From contig CAVUYE010000002.1 in assembly GCA_963745665.1 (NCBI GenBank), positions 2,046,001 through 2,110,000 of the forward strand: a DNA stretch of 64,000 nt, written 5' to 3'. Below the pieces are notes generated by a model. That model saw only the letters and a list, made by a program, of their open reading frames with translations, was not told the DNA's origin and did no database searches. Every line of letters begins with the position of its first letter. Within the stretch, counting starts at the first letter, position 1. This DNA is from Bog-473 sp963745665. GTDB lineage: Bacteria; Actinomycetota; Acidimicrobiia; Acidimicrobiales; RAAP-2. Of this stretch, positions 17,260 to 26,690 are shown piece by piece. The position numbers were made by a program, and so were the translations under genes.

Positions 17260-18474
17260 ATGGGAAGGCTGCACAGCTGGGGCGCCGCGGCACGCCACTC
17301 CCGCCTCGTGCAGGTCGTGGCCGCCGTCGTGGTCGTCGCCCTGGTCATCGGGGGCGTCGTCCTGGCGACCCACCGTTCTCCGGCGCCGTCCCCGGCGCTC
17401 ACGCCGGCGCTCTCGACCAGGGCCGTGGCGCTCGGTGACTCCGTCCCCTACGGGCATGGGCTGGCCAACCCCTACCTGACGCCCCAGATCGGTCTCCCGA
17501 CCACCGCCATCTCGCAAGGGCCCTCGACGCAGGCCTACCCGAGCATGGTGGCGGCGGACTTCGGGTTGACGATGACCGTGCGCACCACGAACTGCCACCT
17601 GACCGGCGATCAGCTCGCCATCAGCGGTGCCGTGGCCGACGGCATCGACAACACGAGCCGGGACGGGCAATGCCCGGTCCCACCCCAGCCGGCCCGGAAC
17701 CTGGGGGACGAGCTGGCGGCCACCGACCTGGCTCGCCATCCGGCCCGACTTGTCCTGCTGCAGGACGGCGCCGATGACATCGACTTCAGTGCGTGCCTCG
17801 AGTATCAGCTGGCCCGCGTGCTCGGCGTCGGCATCGGGCTGGGCCACGCGTGCGTCGCCGGCGGGTCCGTGACTCCGAAGATCGCAGCCGACCTGGCCCA
17901 TGTCCGTTCGAGCCTGGCCCAGGCCATTGAGGAGCTGGCCCCACACGCCTCGACCATCGCCGTCCTCGACTACTACCAGCCCATTCCCGAACCATCACAG
18001 ATCGCCGACGGCACGGCCACGTCGGGCCTGCACACCAACCTGGTTTGTAGCGGCCTCGAGCCCAATGCGGGCAGCACCTTCAGCGCCGCCCAGATCGTGC
18101 TGACCGCGCTCAACGGGGCCGTGGCCGGCGCGGTGGCCGACGCCCGCACCCACGACGTCAAGAACGTGATGCTGGTCGACGTGTCCGGCGCTCTCGACGG
18201 CCACGGGATCTGCACGGCGCACCCATGGGTCTTCTCCGGCGAGCCGGTCCCCGACACGACGCTGGCCGCCGACGCCGAGCACATTGTGGCCGCCAAGGCC
18301 TGTTCGGAGACCACGGCGCTGCACGGAGCCATGACCTGCGCCGGCCTGACGGGATCCGCCTTGACGGCAGAACGCAACCTGCAGGACTACGTGTGGCGCG
18401 CCGCGCACCCGACGGCGGCAGGGCAGCGCGCCATCGCAGCGGTGGTGGCGCGCCGGCTCCGCGGGCGGGTCTAG
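17260..18474 (+). CDS. Membrane-anchored SGNH/GDSL-family hydrolase
   Basis: A 404-aa protein with one N-terminal membrane anchor or uncleaved signal (about 18-40: VQVVAAVVVVALVIGGVVLA), then an extracytoplasmic SGNH esterase domain. The catalytic serine is in ALGDSVPYG, an aspartate-rich block follows (LLQDGADDID), and the catalytic His is in WRAAHPTAAGQ. Several cysteines suggest disulfides. ATG 17260 is used; TTG 17257 is adjacent. It follows fabF by 61 bases, but membership of the fab operon is uncertain. It ends in a CTAG that also forms the trpA stop on the other strand. Substrate unknown; acyl- or acetyl-esters are usual. Confidence 0.85.
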   Translation: MGRLHSWGAAARHSRLVQVVAAVVVVALVIGGVVLATHRSPAPSPALTPALSTRAVALGDSVPYGHGLANPYLTPQIGLPTTAISQGPSTQAYPSMVAADFGLTMTVRTTNCHLTGDQLAISGAVADGIDNTSRDGQCPVPPQPARNLGDELAATDLARHPARLVLLQDGADDIDFSACLEYQLARVLGVGIGLGHACVAGGSVTPKIAADLAHVRSSLAQAIEELAPHASTIAVLDYYQPIPEPSQIADGTATSGLHTNLVCSGLEPNAGSTFSAAQIVLTALNGAVAGAVADARTHDVKNVMLVDVSGALDGHGICTAHPWVFSGEPVPDTTLAADAEHIVAAKACSETTALHGAMTCAGLTGSALTAERNLQDYVWRAAHPTAAGQRAIAAVVARRLRGRV

Positions 18475-19242
18475 TCGATGGCGTCCCGAAACGAACCGAT
18501 GAAGGCCGCCGCCCCGTCGGGCCCCTGCTCCTCGAGCAGGCGACGTACGAGCGCGGAACCGACGACCACGCCATCGGCCACCTCGCACACCTGCGCCGCC
18601 TGATCCGGTGTCGAGACGCCGACGCCGACGCAGACCGGCAGGTCCGTGCAGCGGCGTATTCGCTCGACGACTTTCGCCACGTCCGAGCCCACGTCGACGC
18701 GCTCCCCCGTCACCCCCATGCGGGCGACGGCGTAGACGAAGCCACGCGCCCGGGCACAGATGCGTTCCACCCTGTCCGGCGGTGAGGAGGGCGCCACCAA
18801 CAGGACGGTGTCGACGCCGGCGGCGTCCGCCTCGAACGCCCAGGGGGCGATCTCCTCTATCGGGAGGTCGGCGAATGATCGCCCCGCCGATCCCGGCCGC
18901 GGCCAGCGAGCGGGCCATGCGCTTGTGTCCCGCCCGGAAGATCAGGTTGTAGTACGTCATCACCGCAATGGGCACCGGGGCCTCGGCGCGCCCGACGTCC
19001 TCCACGACCTGGTCGGGGACCGTGCCCCGTTGCAGCGCGCGCAGTGCCGCCTGCTGGATCACCGGCCCGTCCATCATCGGGTCGGAGAAGGGGATGCCGA
19101 CCTCGACGGCGTCGGCGCCGGCGTGGATCACCGCCGCCAGCGACTGCGTCCAATCGTCGGTCATGCCGCCCATGAGATAGGGGATCAACAGCTTGCGCCC
19201 CCGTTCCCGGGAGGACCGGAGCTCCTTCTCGAGATCAGCCAT
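18471..19242 (-). CDS. trpA: Tryptophan synthase alpha chain (one apparent frameshift)
   Basis: TrpA cleaves indole-3-glycerol phosphate and passes indole to TrpB. The N-terminal half is clear (GADAVEVGIPFSDPMMDGP, with the catalytic Glu and the Asp of SDP) and so is the C-terminal half (CVGVGVSTPDQAAQVCEVAD, DGVVVGSALV). They lie in two frames, joined near 18874-18875, where one extra base turns the expected IIADLPIEE into IIRRPP. Without it the gene is 771 nt, 256 aa, normal for the family. It overlaps trpB by 8 nt. Last gene of the his-trp supraoperon. A sequencing error is more likely than decay. Confidence 0.93.
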
Positions 19243-20436
19243 CGTGTCGGCGCCCGAAGATCTCGCGCACCTGGGCGACGTCCTTGTCGCCGCGGCCCGA
19301 CAGGGTGATCAACACGGTGGATCCCGCCGGCAGGTCATCGGTGCCGGCGCTCCGGGCCACCCAGGCCACCGCGTGCGCCGACTCCAGCGCGGGGATGATG
19401 CCCTCGGTGTGGCTGAGCAGCCGGAAGGCCTCGAGCACCTCGTCGTCGGTCGCCATTGAGTACTCGGCCCGTCCCGTGGCCGCCAGGTGCGCGTGCTCGG
19501 GGCCGAGCCCGGGATAGTCCAACCCGGCCGAGATCGACACCGCCTCTTCGATCTGACCCGCTTCGTCCTGCAGCAGCCGGGAATGCATGCCGTGCAGGAC
19601 CCCCGGAATGCCGTTCGTGATGGCGGCGCCGCCGGCCGCTTCGACGCCGACGAGCCGGGCCGGTGTGTCGACGAAGCCGGCGAAGGTCCCCGCCGCATTC
19701 GAGCCCCCGCCGATGCAGGCGACGACGACATCGGGCACTGCACCCTCCAGCAGGTCGGCGCACTGGGCGCGCGCTTCGTCGCCGACGACGCGCTGCAGCT
19801 GGCGCACCATGTAGGGGAAGGGATGCGGCCCCATGACCGAACCGAGGCAGTAGTGCGTCGTGTCCACCGTGGCCACCCACTCGCGCATGGCCTCGTTCAC
19901 CGCGTCCTTGAGCGTCCTGCTGCCCGATGTCACCGTCCGGACCTCGGCGCCCAGCAACTCCATGCGGAAGACGTTGAGCTCCTGGCGTTGCGTGTCCACC
20001 TCGCCCATGAACACGGTGCATTCCAGGCCGAACAGCGCCGCCGCTGTGGCGGAGGCCACGCCGTGCTGGCCCGCTCCCGTCTCGGCGATCAGGCGCGACT
20101 TGCCCATGCGCCTGGTCAAGCAGCGCCTGCCCCACGACATTGTTCAGCTTGTGCGAACCGGTGTGGGTCAGGTCCTCCCGCTTGAGGAGGACGCGGACGT
20201 CGAGGCGCTCCGACAGACGCGTGCACTCGGTCACCGGGGTAGGACGCCCGCCGTAGTGACGCAGCAGGCCGTCCAACTCGGCACGGAAGGCCGGGTCGGC
20301 CCAGGCATCGTCGAACCACTTCTCGAGCTCCAGGCAGGCGGGCATGAGCGACTCGGGGACGAAACGTCCCGCCGAATTCGCCGAAGCGACCGTCCTCGCC
20401 GGGCCGGCCCATCAGGCTCTCGCGCTCCTCGCTCAC
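19235..20436 (-). CDS. trpB: Tryptophan synthase beta chain (two apparent frameshifts)
   Basis: A PLP enzyme that joins indole and serine. The segments are in three frames: GRFGEFGGTF, then FRAELDGLLRHYGGRPTP with the PLP lysine in THTGSHKLNN, then MGKSRLIAETGAGQHGVA and the phosphate-binding loop GGGSNAAG. Single extra bases near 20361 and 20118-20119 explain both breaks. Removing them gives 1200 nt and 399 aa, the usual size. GTG 20436 overlaps the trpF stop as GTGA. Partner TrpA is encoded next. Confidence 0.94.
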
Positions 20437-21118
20437 CCGTCCCTCCAGTCGTAGGGCTCCTCCGCCTCGGCGTCGTCGAGCGGGTCACGGGCGGCGACGT
20501 CGGCGTACGCCTGCCGCGCGTTGGCGATGAACTCGCGCAGGAGCAGCGGGTCTTTGCGACCCGGAGCGGACTCGACCCCACTCGACACGTCGACCCCGCG
20601 TGGGCGCAGGTGGGCCACGGCCTGGGCCACGTTGTCGGGGCGCAGGCCACCGGCGACGATCAATCGATCGTGGTTGGCCACCCCCTCGGCCAGCCGCCAG
20701 TCGAAGACCTGGCCCGAACCCGGGTTGTCGCCGTCGACCAGCAGGAAGTCCGCTCCGAACTCGTCGAAGCGCACGATGGTCCGGTCACCGGCGGGGAACG
20801 CCTTGATCACAATCGGGACGCGGGCGCGGACCCACTTGGTCTCCTCGGCCGATCTCGTGCCCGTGCATCTGCGCCGCACCCAGCCCGGCGAGCCGGATCG
20901 CCTCGACGACGCGCTCGGGGCGCCTCGTCGCGGAAGACGCCCACCGTCAGCACGTGCTCGGGCAGCCGCTTGGCGATATCGCCGGCCAGCTGGACCGAGA
21001 CCTGCCGCGGGGAGGGGGCGAAGATGAAGCCCACCGCCGAAGCCCCGAGGCTGACCGAGAGCAGCGCGTCGGACTCGGACGTGATCCCGTCGATCTTCAC
21101 GAACAGGTCCCCGCTCAT
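20433..21118 (-). CDS. trpF: Phosphoribosylanthranilate isomerase (two apparent frameshifts)
   Basis: TrpF converts phosphoribosylanthranilate to CdRP. Recognisable parts: FVKIDGITSESDALLSVSLG (in most homologs KICG with a catalytic Cys; here Asp stands at that place), AVGFIFAPSPRQV, AAQMHGHE, then FGADFLLVD and GLRPDNVAQAV with DVSSGVES at the C-terminus. The frame changes near 20917-20920 and 20853; removing one base at each gives 684 nt and 227 aa. It sits between trpC and trpB. Most actinobacteria have no trpF, so its presence is notable. The Cys-to-Asp change at the catalytic position is odd and could be real. Confidence 0.9.
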
Positions 21119-21903
21119 CGTGCTCCGACCGGATGCCCGACCAGCTCGCGCAGTTGCGCCGGCCGGTCCGCCGCCCGCATCAGCGTCTCGCCCACCAGAA
21201 TGGCGTCGTAGCCGGCCTCGGCCAGGCGCCGGGCGTCGGCCGCGTCTCGAATGCCCGACTCGGCGACCGCGACGACACCGGCGGGGATGTCGGCCGCCAG
21301 CGCGCAGGCCCGCTCGTGATCCACCAGGAACGTGCGCAGGTCGCGTTGGTTCACCCCGATGAGTGCCGCACCTGCCCCGAGCGCGCGGGCGAGCTCCTCC
21401 TCGTCGTGCACCTCCACCAGTGCGGCCAGTCCGAGCCGCCCGGCCAGCGCGGCGCAGGCCGCCAACTCGGCATCCGACAGCGCGGCGGCGATCAGGAGCA
21501 CCGCGTCGGCTCCCATCAGGCGGGCATCGGCCACGTCGGCCTCCTGGACCGTGAAGTCCTTGCGCAACACGGGCAGGCCCGACGCCTGCCGGGCCGAGGC
21601 CAGGTCGGCCGTCGACCCCCCGAAGAACTCGACGTCGGTCAGGACCGACAGGCAGGAGGCGCCGCCCGTGACGTAGTCCTTGGCCACGAGATCCGCCTGC
21701 AGGCCGGGGTCGAGGTCACCCTTGGAAGGCGACCGTCGCTTGATCTCGGCGATGCACGACAGGCCGTCGCCCCGCAGCGCACCCGTGAAGTCCCGGGGCG
21801 GAGCCGTGCTCGCCGCCTGTTCGACCAGGTCGGGAAGGGCGCGGCGGTCACCCTCGGCGCGGGCCCGGTGAGCAGCCAGGATGTCCGCCAGGTAGGTGGG
21901 CAT
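21115..21903 (-). CDS. trpC: Indole-3-glycerol-phosphate synthase
   Basis: This enzyme closes the indole ring in tryptophan synthesis. The intact 262-aa barrel has catalytic lysines in IAEIKRRSPSKG and VLRKDFTV, Glu in ALVEVHDEEEL, IGVNQRDL with the Asn, and AESGI plus DAILVGETLM for phosphate binding. Its stop overlaps the trpF start as ATGA. The TGA of a probable upstream small gene is 6 bases before its ATG. Confidence 0.96.
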   Translation of the reverse strand: MPTYLADILAAHRARAEGDRRALPDLVEQAASTAPPRDFTGALRGDGLSCIAEIKRRSPSKGDLDPGLQADLVAKDYVTGGASCLSVLTDVEFFGGSTADLASARQASGLPVLRKDFTVQEADVADARLMGADAVLLIAAALSDAELAACAALAGRLGLAALVEVHDEEELARALGAGAALIGVNQRDLRTFLVDHERACALAADIPAGVVAVAESGIRDAADARRLAEAGYDAILVGETLMRAADRPAQLRELVGHPVGAR

Positions 21904-21909
21904 GACGCC

Positions 21910-22250
21910 TCAGCGTAGTGGCGCACCCTTTCGCGCCTGGCCCACTCCCCTCTCCAGAGCAGCCCGGGAGTCCCGGGGAGCCCCGACGGCCCCGGTGCGT
22001 CCTCGCTCCAGGCGTCGGGGCGAAACGAGACGGTCAGTCGCGGCAAACGGGTGAGGACGCGCTGGCGGCGCTGGCGGGCGTCACGCGGCAGCTCGCAGGC
22101 GGGCGCCGGTGCCGACGGTCGCGCCGTGGCCGCGGCGGCGTCACGCAGCATCTCGGCCAGCCCCGAATAGATGACCTCCATGGTGAAGTCGTCGACTTCG
22201 ATGGATGCCGTCTCTGTGCCGTCGTCCGCCACCTGAACGAGCCTGACCAT
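21910..22250 (-). CDS. Unknown protein between trpC and a 54-aa ORF; end uncertain
   Basis: The start ATG 22250 shares a base with the preceding stop (TGATG). The N-terminus looks like a real protein: MVRLVQVADDGTETASIEVD, then DFTMEVIYSGLAEMLRDAAAA. As given, the frame stays open to 21639, overlapping trpC by 265 nt, which is implausible. A TGA at 21910-21912 in another frame, just before trpC, would be reached after one more single-base indel like those in neighbouring genes. That interpretation sets the end given here. I do not recognise a family; it may be Acidimicrobiia-specific. Confidence 0.4.
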
Positions 22251-22414
22251 CAGTCCGCCAGCACCCGGGAGCGCAGGCGTTCGCCCTGCCGCTCGATGGC
22301 GATGGAGTCCCCGTCACGGAAGATCCAACCGACCTGACGCCACGGCGCGAGCTCGGGCAGCGACTCTTCGTCCTCGTCGCTCCCGCCTTCCGCGTCGACC
22401 TCGTCTTCCCCCAT
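22250..22414 (-). CDS. 54-aa acidic protein of unknown function
   Basis: A short ORF from ATG 22414. It starts MGEDEVDAEGGSDEDEESLP, is very acidic in its first 20 residues, then has a basic end with a small beta-like segment (VGWIFRDGDSIAIERQGERL). It is coupled by TGATG to the next gene. No strong ribosome site is visible. The one-base coupling and its place within a tightly packed operon are the main evidence that it is real. Confidence 0.5.
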   Translation of the reverse strand: MGEDEVDAEGGSDEDEESLPELAPWRQVGWIFRDGDSIAIERQGERLRSRVLAD

Positions 22415-22510
22415 GGGCAAAGCTTGTGCCCCGGTTGTCTCAGGTTCGGTGGCATCCGGTTGCCATTGCGGTGCGTGGGCGCACGGCCGTTGCCGGGGTC
22501 CCGGTCCTGC

Positions 22511-22708
22511 TCACCGGGCGAACAGGTGCCACCCCGCCCACATCCAGGACAGGACCAGCACGATGCGCAGGAACGGTCCCGTCGCCAGCCGTTGCAGCAC
22601 CAGGGCGGGGCGGGCCGGCGAGGAGCGGCCGGCATGCGAGGCGCCCCACACGCCGACGGTGGCCAAGCCCAGGATCCCCCAGACCGCGTACGAGAACGCC
22701 GAGCTCAC
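22511..22708 (-). CDS. 65-aa membrane protein, DUF6186-like
   Basis: Two hydrophobic segments: FSYAVWGILGLATVGVWG near the N-terminus, and a C-terminal IVLVLSWMWAGWHLFAR. The Trp-rich end with GWH and a final FAR resembles small actinobacterial DUF6186 proteins (from memory of the family, not searched). GTG 22708 overlaps the stop of the upstream membrane protein gene as GTGA, so the two are translationally coupled. Function unknown. Confidence 0.65.
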   Translation of the reverse strand: MSSAFSYAVWGILGLATVGVWGASHAGRSSPARPALVLQRLATGPFLRIVLVLSWMWAGWHLFAR

Positions 22709-23217
22709 GACGGCTCCGGCCCGGTGCGACGTTCTCGGTGCCGCCGTCCGCTGCGCACGATGGCGGCGCCGAGGCAGAGCCAGAGGAAGAACACGAGCGC
22801 CTTCAGCCCGAACTGGCGGTTCACTGCATCGAGCATGGAGCTCAGCGTGGGGTGGTCGGCGCGGCCGCCCCGGGCGAGGTACTCGGCGAGCTCCCACGCC
22901 ACCAACACGAAGAAGAGGACGGCCCAGGCCCGCCACGGATGCGCGGCCCCCGGCGGCGCCGCGGGCCGGGGTCGCAGCGGCCACCGCACCAGCACGAGGA
23001 CAGCAACGCCGACGATCGGGACGGCGGTCACCACGTCGGCCGACCCACTGAACGCCCTCGTGGTCGCTGCCCCGAGCGCGTAGGCCGCGGCCAGCGCCAG
23101 GAACACGGTGCGCCGCGTGCGACGCAGCCGCAGCCGCCGCCACACGCGTCCCACGGGCCGAGGAGGGCGTTGCGGCCGGTCCCGGCTTCCTCCGCCCAGC
23201 CCCTCCGCTGCGGACAC
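22705..23217 (-). CDS. Multi-spanning membrane protein in the trp section
   Basis: A 170-aa protein with a basic, proline-rich N-terminus followed by about four hydrophobic segments (TVFLALAAAYALGAATT, VVTAVPIVGVAVLVLV, AWAVLFFVLVAWELAEYLA, LKALVFFLWLCLGAAIV). The position between trpE and trpC is the same as the tryptophan-biosynthesis-associated membrane protein (Rv1610 type) of other actinobacteria. That supports a related role by context only; I cannot show homology. Confidence 0.65.
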   Translation of the reverse strand: MSAAEGLGGGSRDRPQRPPRPVGRVWRRLRLRRTRRTVFLALAAAYALGAATTRAFSGSADVVTAVPIVGVAVLVLVRWPLRPRPAAPPGAAHPWRAWAVLFFVLVAWELAEYLARGGRADHPTLSSMLDAVNRQFGLKALVFFLWLCLGAAIVRSGRRHRERRTGPEPS

Positions 23218-23235
23218 CGCTGCGGCCGTCGCCTC

Positions 23236-24252
23236 TCAGCCGGCTTCGGTCCCGGCCGATCCCGCTCCGGTCAGGGGCAGCCGGCTCGCACGGGCGGGAC
23301 GGGAGCCGCCGACGCCGTCGCCCGAGCGCACCCGGACCGGGCCCGGGGACTCCACGCTGCGGTGGAGGTAGCCCAGGCCGACCCATGCCCCGAGCTCGCT
23401 GCTCCAGGCGGCGGAGGTGATCGTCCCCACCACCTTGTCCTCGGCGGCGGCGTCACCAGCCGGCGCGTCGCCGGCGTGCAGGGTCATGCCCCGGGTCAGC
23501 GCCGCCTCGTCGCCGGCCGGGGCCACGACACCGACCAGGCGACGGGCCACCTTGGAGCCGCGGGCGTCCAGGCGCGCCACGAACTCCTGCCCGGTGTAGC
23601 AGCCCTTGGTGAAGTTGACCGTGCGCTCGACCAGGCCCGCCTCGGCGGCGATGGTCTTGGCGGTGAGCTCGGTCCCCATGGCGGGGATCCCCGTGACGAT
23701 CCGGCAGGCCTCGACCGCGTCGGCACCGCAGGCGGTGATGCCCTCCGGCAGGGCGGCGTCACCCGGTCCCAGCACCACGTCCTCGGGACCGAGGAAGTCG
23801 ATGCCGGTCCAGCCGTTCCAGGCGAAGGGCAGGGCCAGCACGCCGCGCTCGGCCAACACCGTCAGCAGGCCGGCCGCGGCCGACGCCACGCCCTCGCCGC
23901 GCAGGGACAGATCGCGCCAGTCGAGCATCTCGAGCTCGACCTTCGAGCGCAGCAGGAAACGACGCAGCCGCGCCACCGACGGCGTCGCCGTAGCCCCGGT
24001 CCACATCGAGCACGAAGCCCTGGCCGTCGGTACGGGTCACGCGCAGCAGGGCCGACAGCTTGCCGTCCGGCTCGAGGAGCAGGCTGTCGGCCGTGGCGCC
24101 CACCGTCAGTGCGGCGACGTCCTGGCTCAGCTGGCCCTGCAGGTACGCCTCGGCATCGGGCCCGCGCACGGCCAGGATGTCGCGGCCGGCTCCGAAGGCG
24201 CCGGCACCATGACGCAGCGCGGCCGTCTCGGCGTCGAGCGCGGCCGCGTCAC
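23236..24252 (-). CDS. ygfZ: YgfZ/GcvT-like folate-binding protein (two apparent frameshifts)
   Basis: YgfZ proteins bind tetrahydrofolate and help repair or assemble certain Fe-S enzymes. The signature KGCYTGQE is present (NFTKGCYTGQEFVARLDARG), and the N-terminal part has YLQGQLSQDV. The frame shifts at 23976-23977 (an extra C in GTCGGTGG; VVARLRRF is restored without it). GTG 24252 overlaps the trpE stop as GTGA, but one base must be missing soon after it for the frame to join. With both corrections the gene is 1017 nt, 338 aa, the usual length. Confidence 0.88.
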
Positions 24253-25851
24253 GACGCCGTCCCGGGACGGCGGGCCGCCCTCATACCGCGTGCGGCGGTG
24301 ACGGCGACCAGCAGCGCCCCGGCCTTGTGCGCGCACTCCTCGTCCTCGCTCTGCGGGTCACTGTCCGCCACTATGCCGGCGCCCGCCTGCACGCTGGCCC
24401 GCCCGTCCGGCGTCACGACCATGGTCCGGATGGCGATGGCGGTGTCGACGTTGCCCGAGAAGTCGATGTAGCCGACGACGCCCCCGTAGACCCCGCGCTT
24501 GGTCGGCTCGAGCTCGTCGATGATCTCCATGGCGCGCACCTTGGGCGCGCCCGAGAGGGTCCCGGCCGGCAGCGTCGCCCGCAACACGTCGATCGGGCCC
24601 TTGCCCTCGGCCAGCTCGCCCGACACCTGTGACGTGATGTGCATGATGTGGCTGTAGCGCTCGATCGTCATGAGCTCGTCGACCTGCTCGGTGCCGAAGC
24701 GGACGACGCGGCCGACGTCGTTGCGGGCCAGGTCCACCAGCATGATGTGCTCGGCCAGCTCCTTGGGGTCCTCGGCCAGCTCGGCCTCGAGCAGCCGGTC
24801 GTGCTGCTCGTTCTCGCCGCGGGGCCGCGAGCCGGCGATCGGGCGGGAGATGACGACGCCGTCGCGCAACCGGACCATGGGCTCGGGCGAGGCCCCGACG
24901 ACGGTCACCTCGGGGAAGCGCAGGAAGTACATGTAGGGGCTCGGGTTCAGCAGGCGCAGGGCGCGGTAGACGTCGTAGGAGTCGGCCTCGAGGTCGAGGT
25001 CGAAGCGCTGCGACAGCACCACCTGGAAGATGTCGCCGGCCCGGATGTACTCCTTGGCCACGCCGATCGACGCCTTGTACTCCTCCGAGCTGACCGTGCG
25101 CTTCGCCTCGGCCTTCGGGAGCCCGGGGCGCGGTGCGGCCACCATGGGCCGGGGGTCCGAGCCGTCCGCCGGCCGCGCGCAGTCGGCGGCCAGCTCGACG
25201 AGCCGCGCGCAGGCCGCCTCGTAGGCGGCGCGCACCGCCCGGCGTCGATCGGCCTCGGCGTCGGGGCCATCGGGCGGACGGGCACCACCACGTTGTCGAC
25301 GAGGACGATGCGCTGGCGCCAGTGGTCGAACGCGCAGAACTGGCCGATGACGACCAGGGCGGCGTCAGGATGGCCCAGGTCGTCGTGCGGGCACGTCGGG
25401 GAGGCGCTCGACCTCGCGCACGACGTCGTAGCCGAGATACCCGACCAGGCCCCCGTGCAGCGGCGGCAGCCCGGCGAGCGAGGGCGACTGGTAGCGCGCC
25501 ACCATGGCCTCGACCGCGGCGAGGATGCCGTCGTCGGAGTCCTGCAGGCCCAGGCGTGCCTGTGGTCTCGACATGCCGTCCACGCGCCGTGAGCGTGGCC
25601 AGCGGGCGGCGCCCCACGAAGGAGTAGCGACCCCAACGCTCGCCGCCCTCGACCGACTCGAAGAGGAAGCCGTCGCCCTCCCCCACGACGTTGGCGAAAC
25701 AGGTCACGGGCGTCAGGGTGTCGGCGACGACCTCGCACCAGACGGGCACGATCGTGTGCGCCTTGGCCAGCGCGGCGAACTCGGCGGCATCGGGGTGGAA
25801 ACCCAGGGCCCCCGCCGACGACGCGGAGCCCGGGCCACCGCCGGCGGTCAC
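24249..25851 (-). CDS. trpE: Anthranilate synthase component I (three apparent frameshifts)
   Basis: TrpE makes anthranilate from chorismate using ammonia supplied by a glutaminase (trpG, not in the window). The C-terminal chorismate-binding domain is intact and diagnostic: AGDIFQVVLSQRF, ISRPIAGSRPRG, HIMLVDLARNDVGRV, GTLSGAPKVRAMEIID, and YGGVVGYIDFSGN. The N-terminal half is in three other frames (breaks near 25575, 25390 and 25265, one of them a C-run loss). Correction gives 1602 nt, 533 aa. GTG 25851 overlaps the hisI stop as GTGA. A Trp-feedback motif would be in the N-terminal segment but cannot be placed safely. Confidence 0.93.
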
Positions 25852-26267
25852 GGCGCGGGCACTCCCGGGCCCGTGCCGATGGTCCGGAAGAAGCACGTCC
25901 GCTCCCCCGTGTGACAGGCCCCGCGGCCGTGCTGGTCGACCAGGACGACCAGGGCGTCGCCGTCGCAGTCCATCCGCACCTCGCGCACGTACTGGCGGTC
26001 GCCGGACGTCTCGCCCTTCTGCCAGTACTCCCGGCGGCTGCGGCTGTAGAACCAGGTGCGTCCCGTCTCGATGGTGCGGCGCAACGCCTCGGCGTCCATG
26101 TAGGCCACGGTCAGGACGGTCCCGTCGGCGGCGTCCTGCACGATGGCCGGCACGAGGCCGCCCTCCTTGTCGAAGTCCACCAGGCGCGCCAGCTCCTCGT
26201 CGAAGGTCAGCGGCACCCCTCGGGCACGGCCGACCGCCGCCGCGGCTCCGGCCCCGGGCGCGCTCAC
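25848..26267 (-). CDS. hisI: Phosphoribosyl-AMP cyclohydrolase
   Basis: HisI hydrolyses PR-AMP, the third histidine step. 139 aa, single-domain (no fused HisE). The Zn/Mg-binding block CDGDALVVLVDQHGRGACHT with the later Cys in GERTCFF is present, together with TWFYSRSRREYWQKGETSG. GTG 26267 overlaps the GroES-like stop, and its own stop overlaps trpE, so it bridges the his and trp parts of the operon. Confidence 0.95.
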   Translation of the reverse strand: MSAPGAGAAAAVGRARGVPLTFDEELARLVDFDKEGGLVPAIVQDAADGTVLTVAYMDAEALRRTIETGRTWFYSRSRREYWQKGETSGDRQYVREVRMDCDGDALVVLVDQHGRGACHTGERTCFFRTIGTGPGVPAP

Positions 26268-26641
26268 AGGTAGAGCCCCGTGCCGCTGTCGTTGCGCGGC
26301 GAGGCGATGGCGTGGATGTCGCGCTCGCGCAGAATGACGTACTCCTCGCCGTGCACCTCGACCTCGAAGCGGTCCTCGGGGTTGAACAGCACGGTGTCGC
26401 CGACCTTGATGGTGCGCACGTGCGGCCCGACGGCCACCGTCTCGGCCCAGGTCAGGCGCCGGGTGATCTGGGCCGTGGCCGGGATCAGGATGCCGGCCCG
26501 TGAGCGCCGCTCACCGTCGGTCGGCGAGATCTGCACCATGACCCGGTCGAAGAGCACCGAGATCGGCTGCTTGTCCTCACTCACCACCGGTTTTTCGGTC
26601 TTGGCGCGGCCAGACCCGTCCTTCGTCGTCGACGTGGGCAC
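26264..26641 (-). CDS. GroES-like co-chaperonin paralog inside the his operon
   Basis: A 125-aa protein with a GroES fold. The segment LFDRVMVQISPTDGE matches the start of GroES, RAGILIPATAQITRR corresponds to the mobile loop, and ETVAVGPHVRTIKVGDTVLF plus EEYVILRERDIHAI to the core and C-terminus. It is about 25 residues longer than standard GroES, with a charged N-terminal extension (TKDGSGRAKTEKPVVSEDK). There is no groEL next to it. GTG 26641 is the likely start; the frame is open further upstream. Lying between hisF and hisI, it may be a specialised paralog rather than the housekeeping GroES. Confidence 0.82.
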   Translation of the reverse strand: MPTSTTKDGSGRAKTEKPVVSEDKQPISVLFDRVMVQISPTDGERRSRAGILIPATAQITRRLTWAETVAVGPHVRTIKVGDTVLFNPEDRFEVEVHGEEYVILRERDIHAIASPRNDSGTGLYL

Positions 26642-26690
26642 GGTTGCACGGTACCGCACGATTGCGCCCTCCCAGGTCAGCGGGCACGCC

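Noticed and set aside
26264..26641. GroES-like gene as the main groES of a groESL operon
   Set aside because: No groEL adjacent, longer than usual, and embedded between his genes; a paralog is the better reading.
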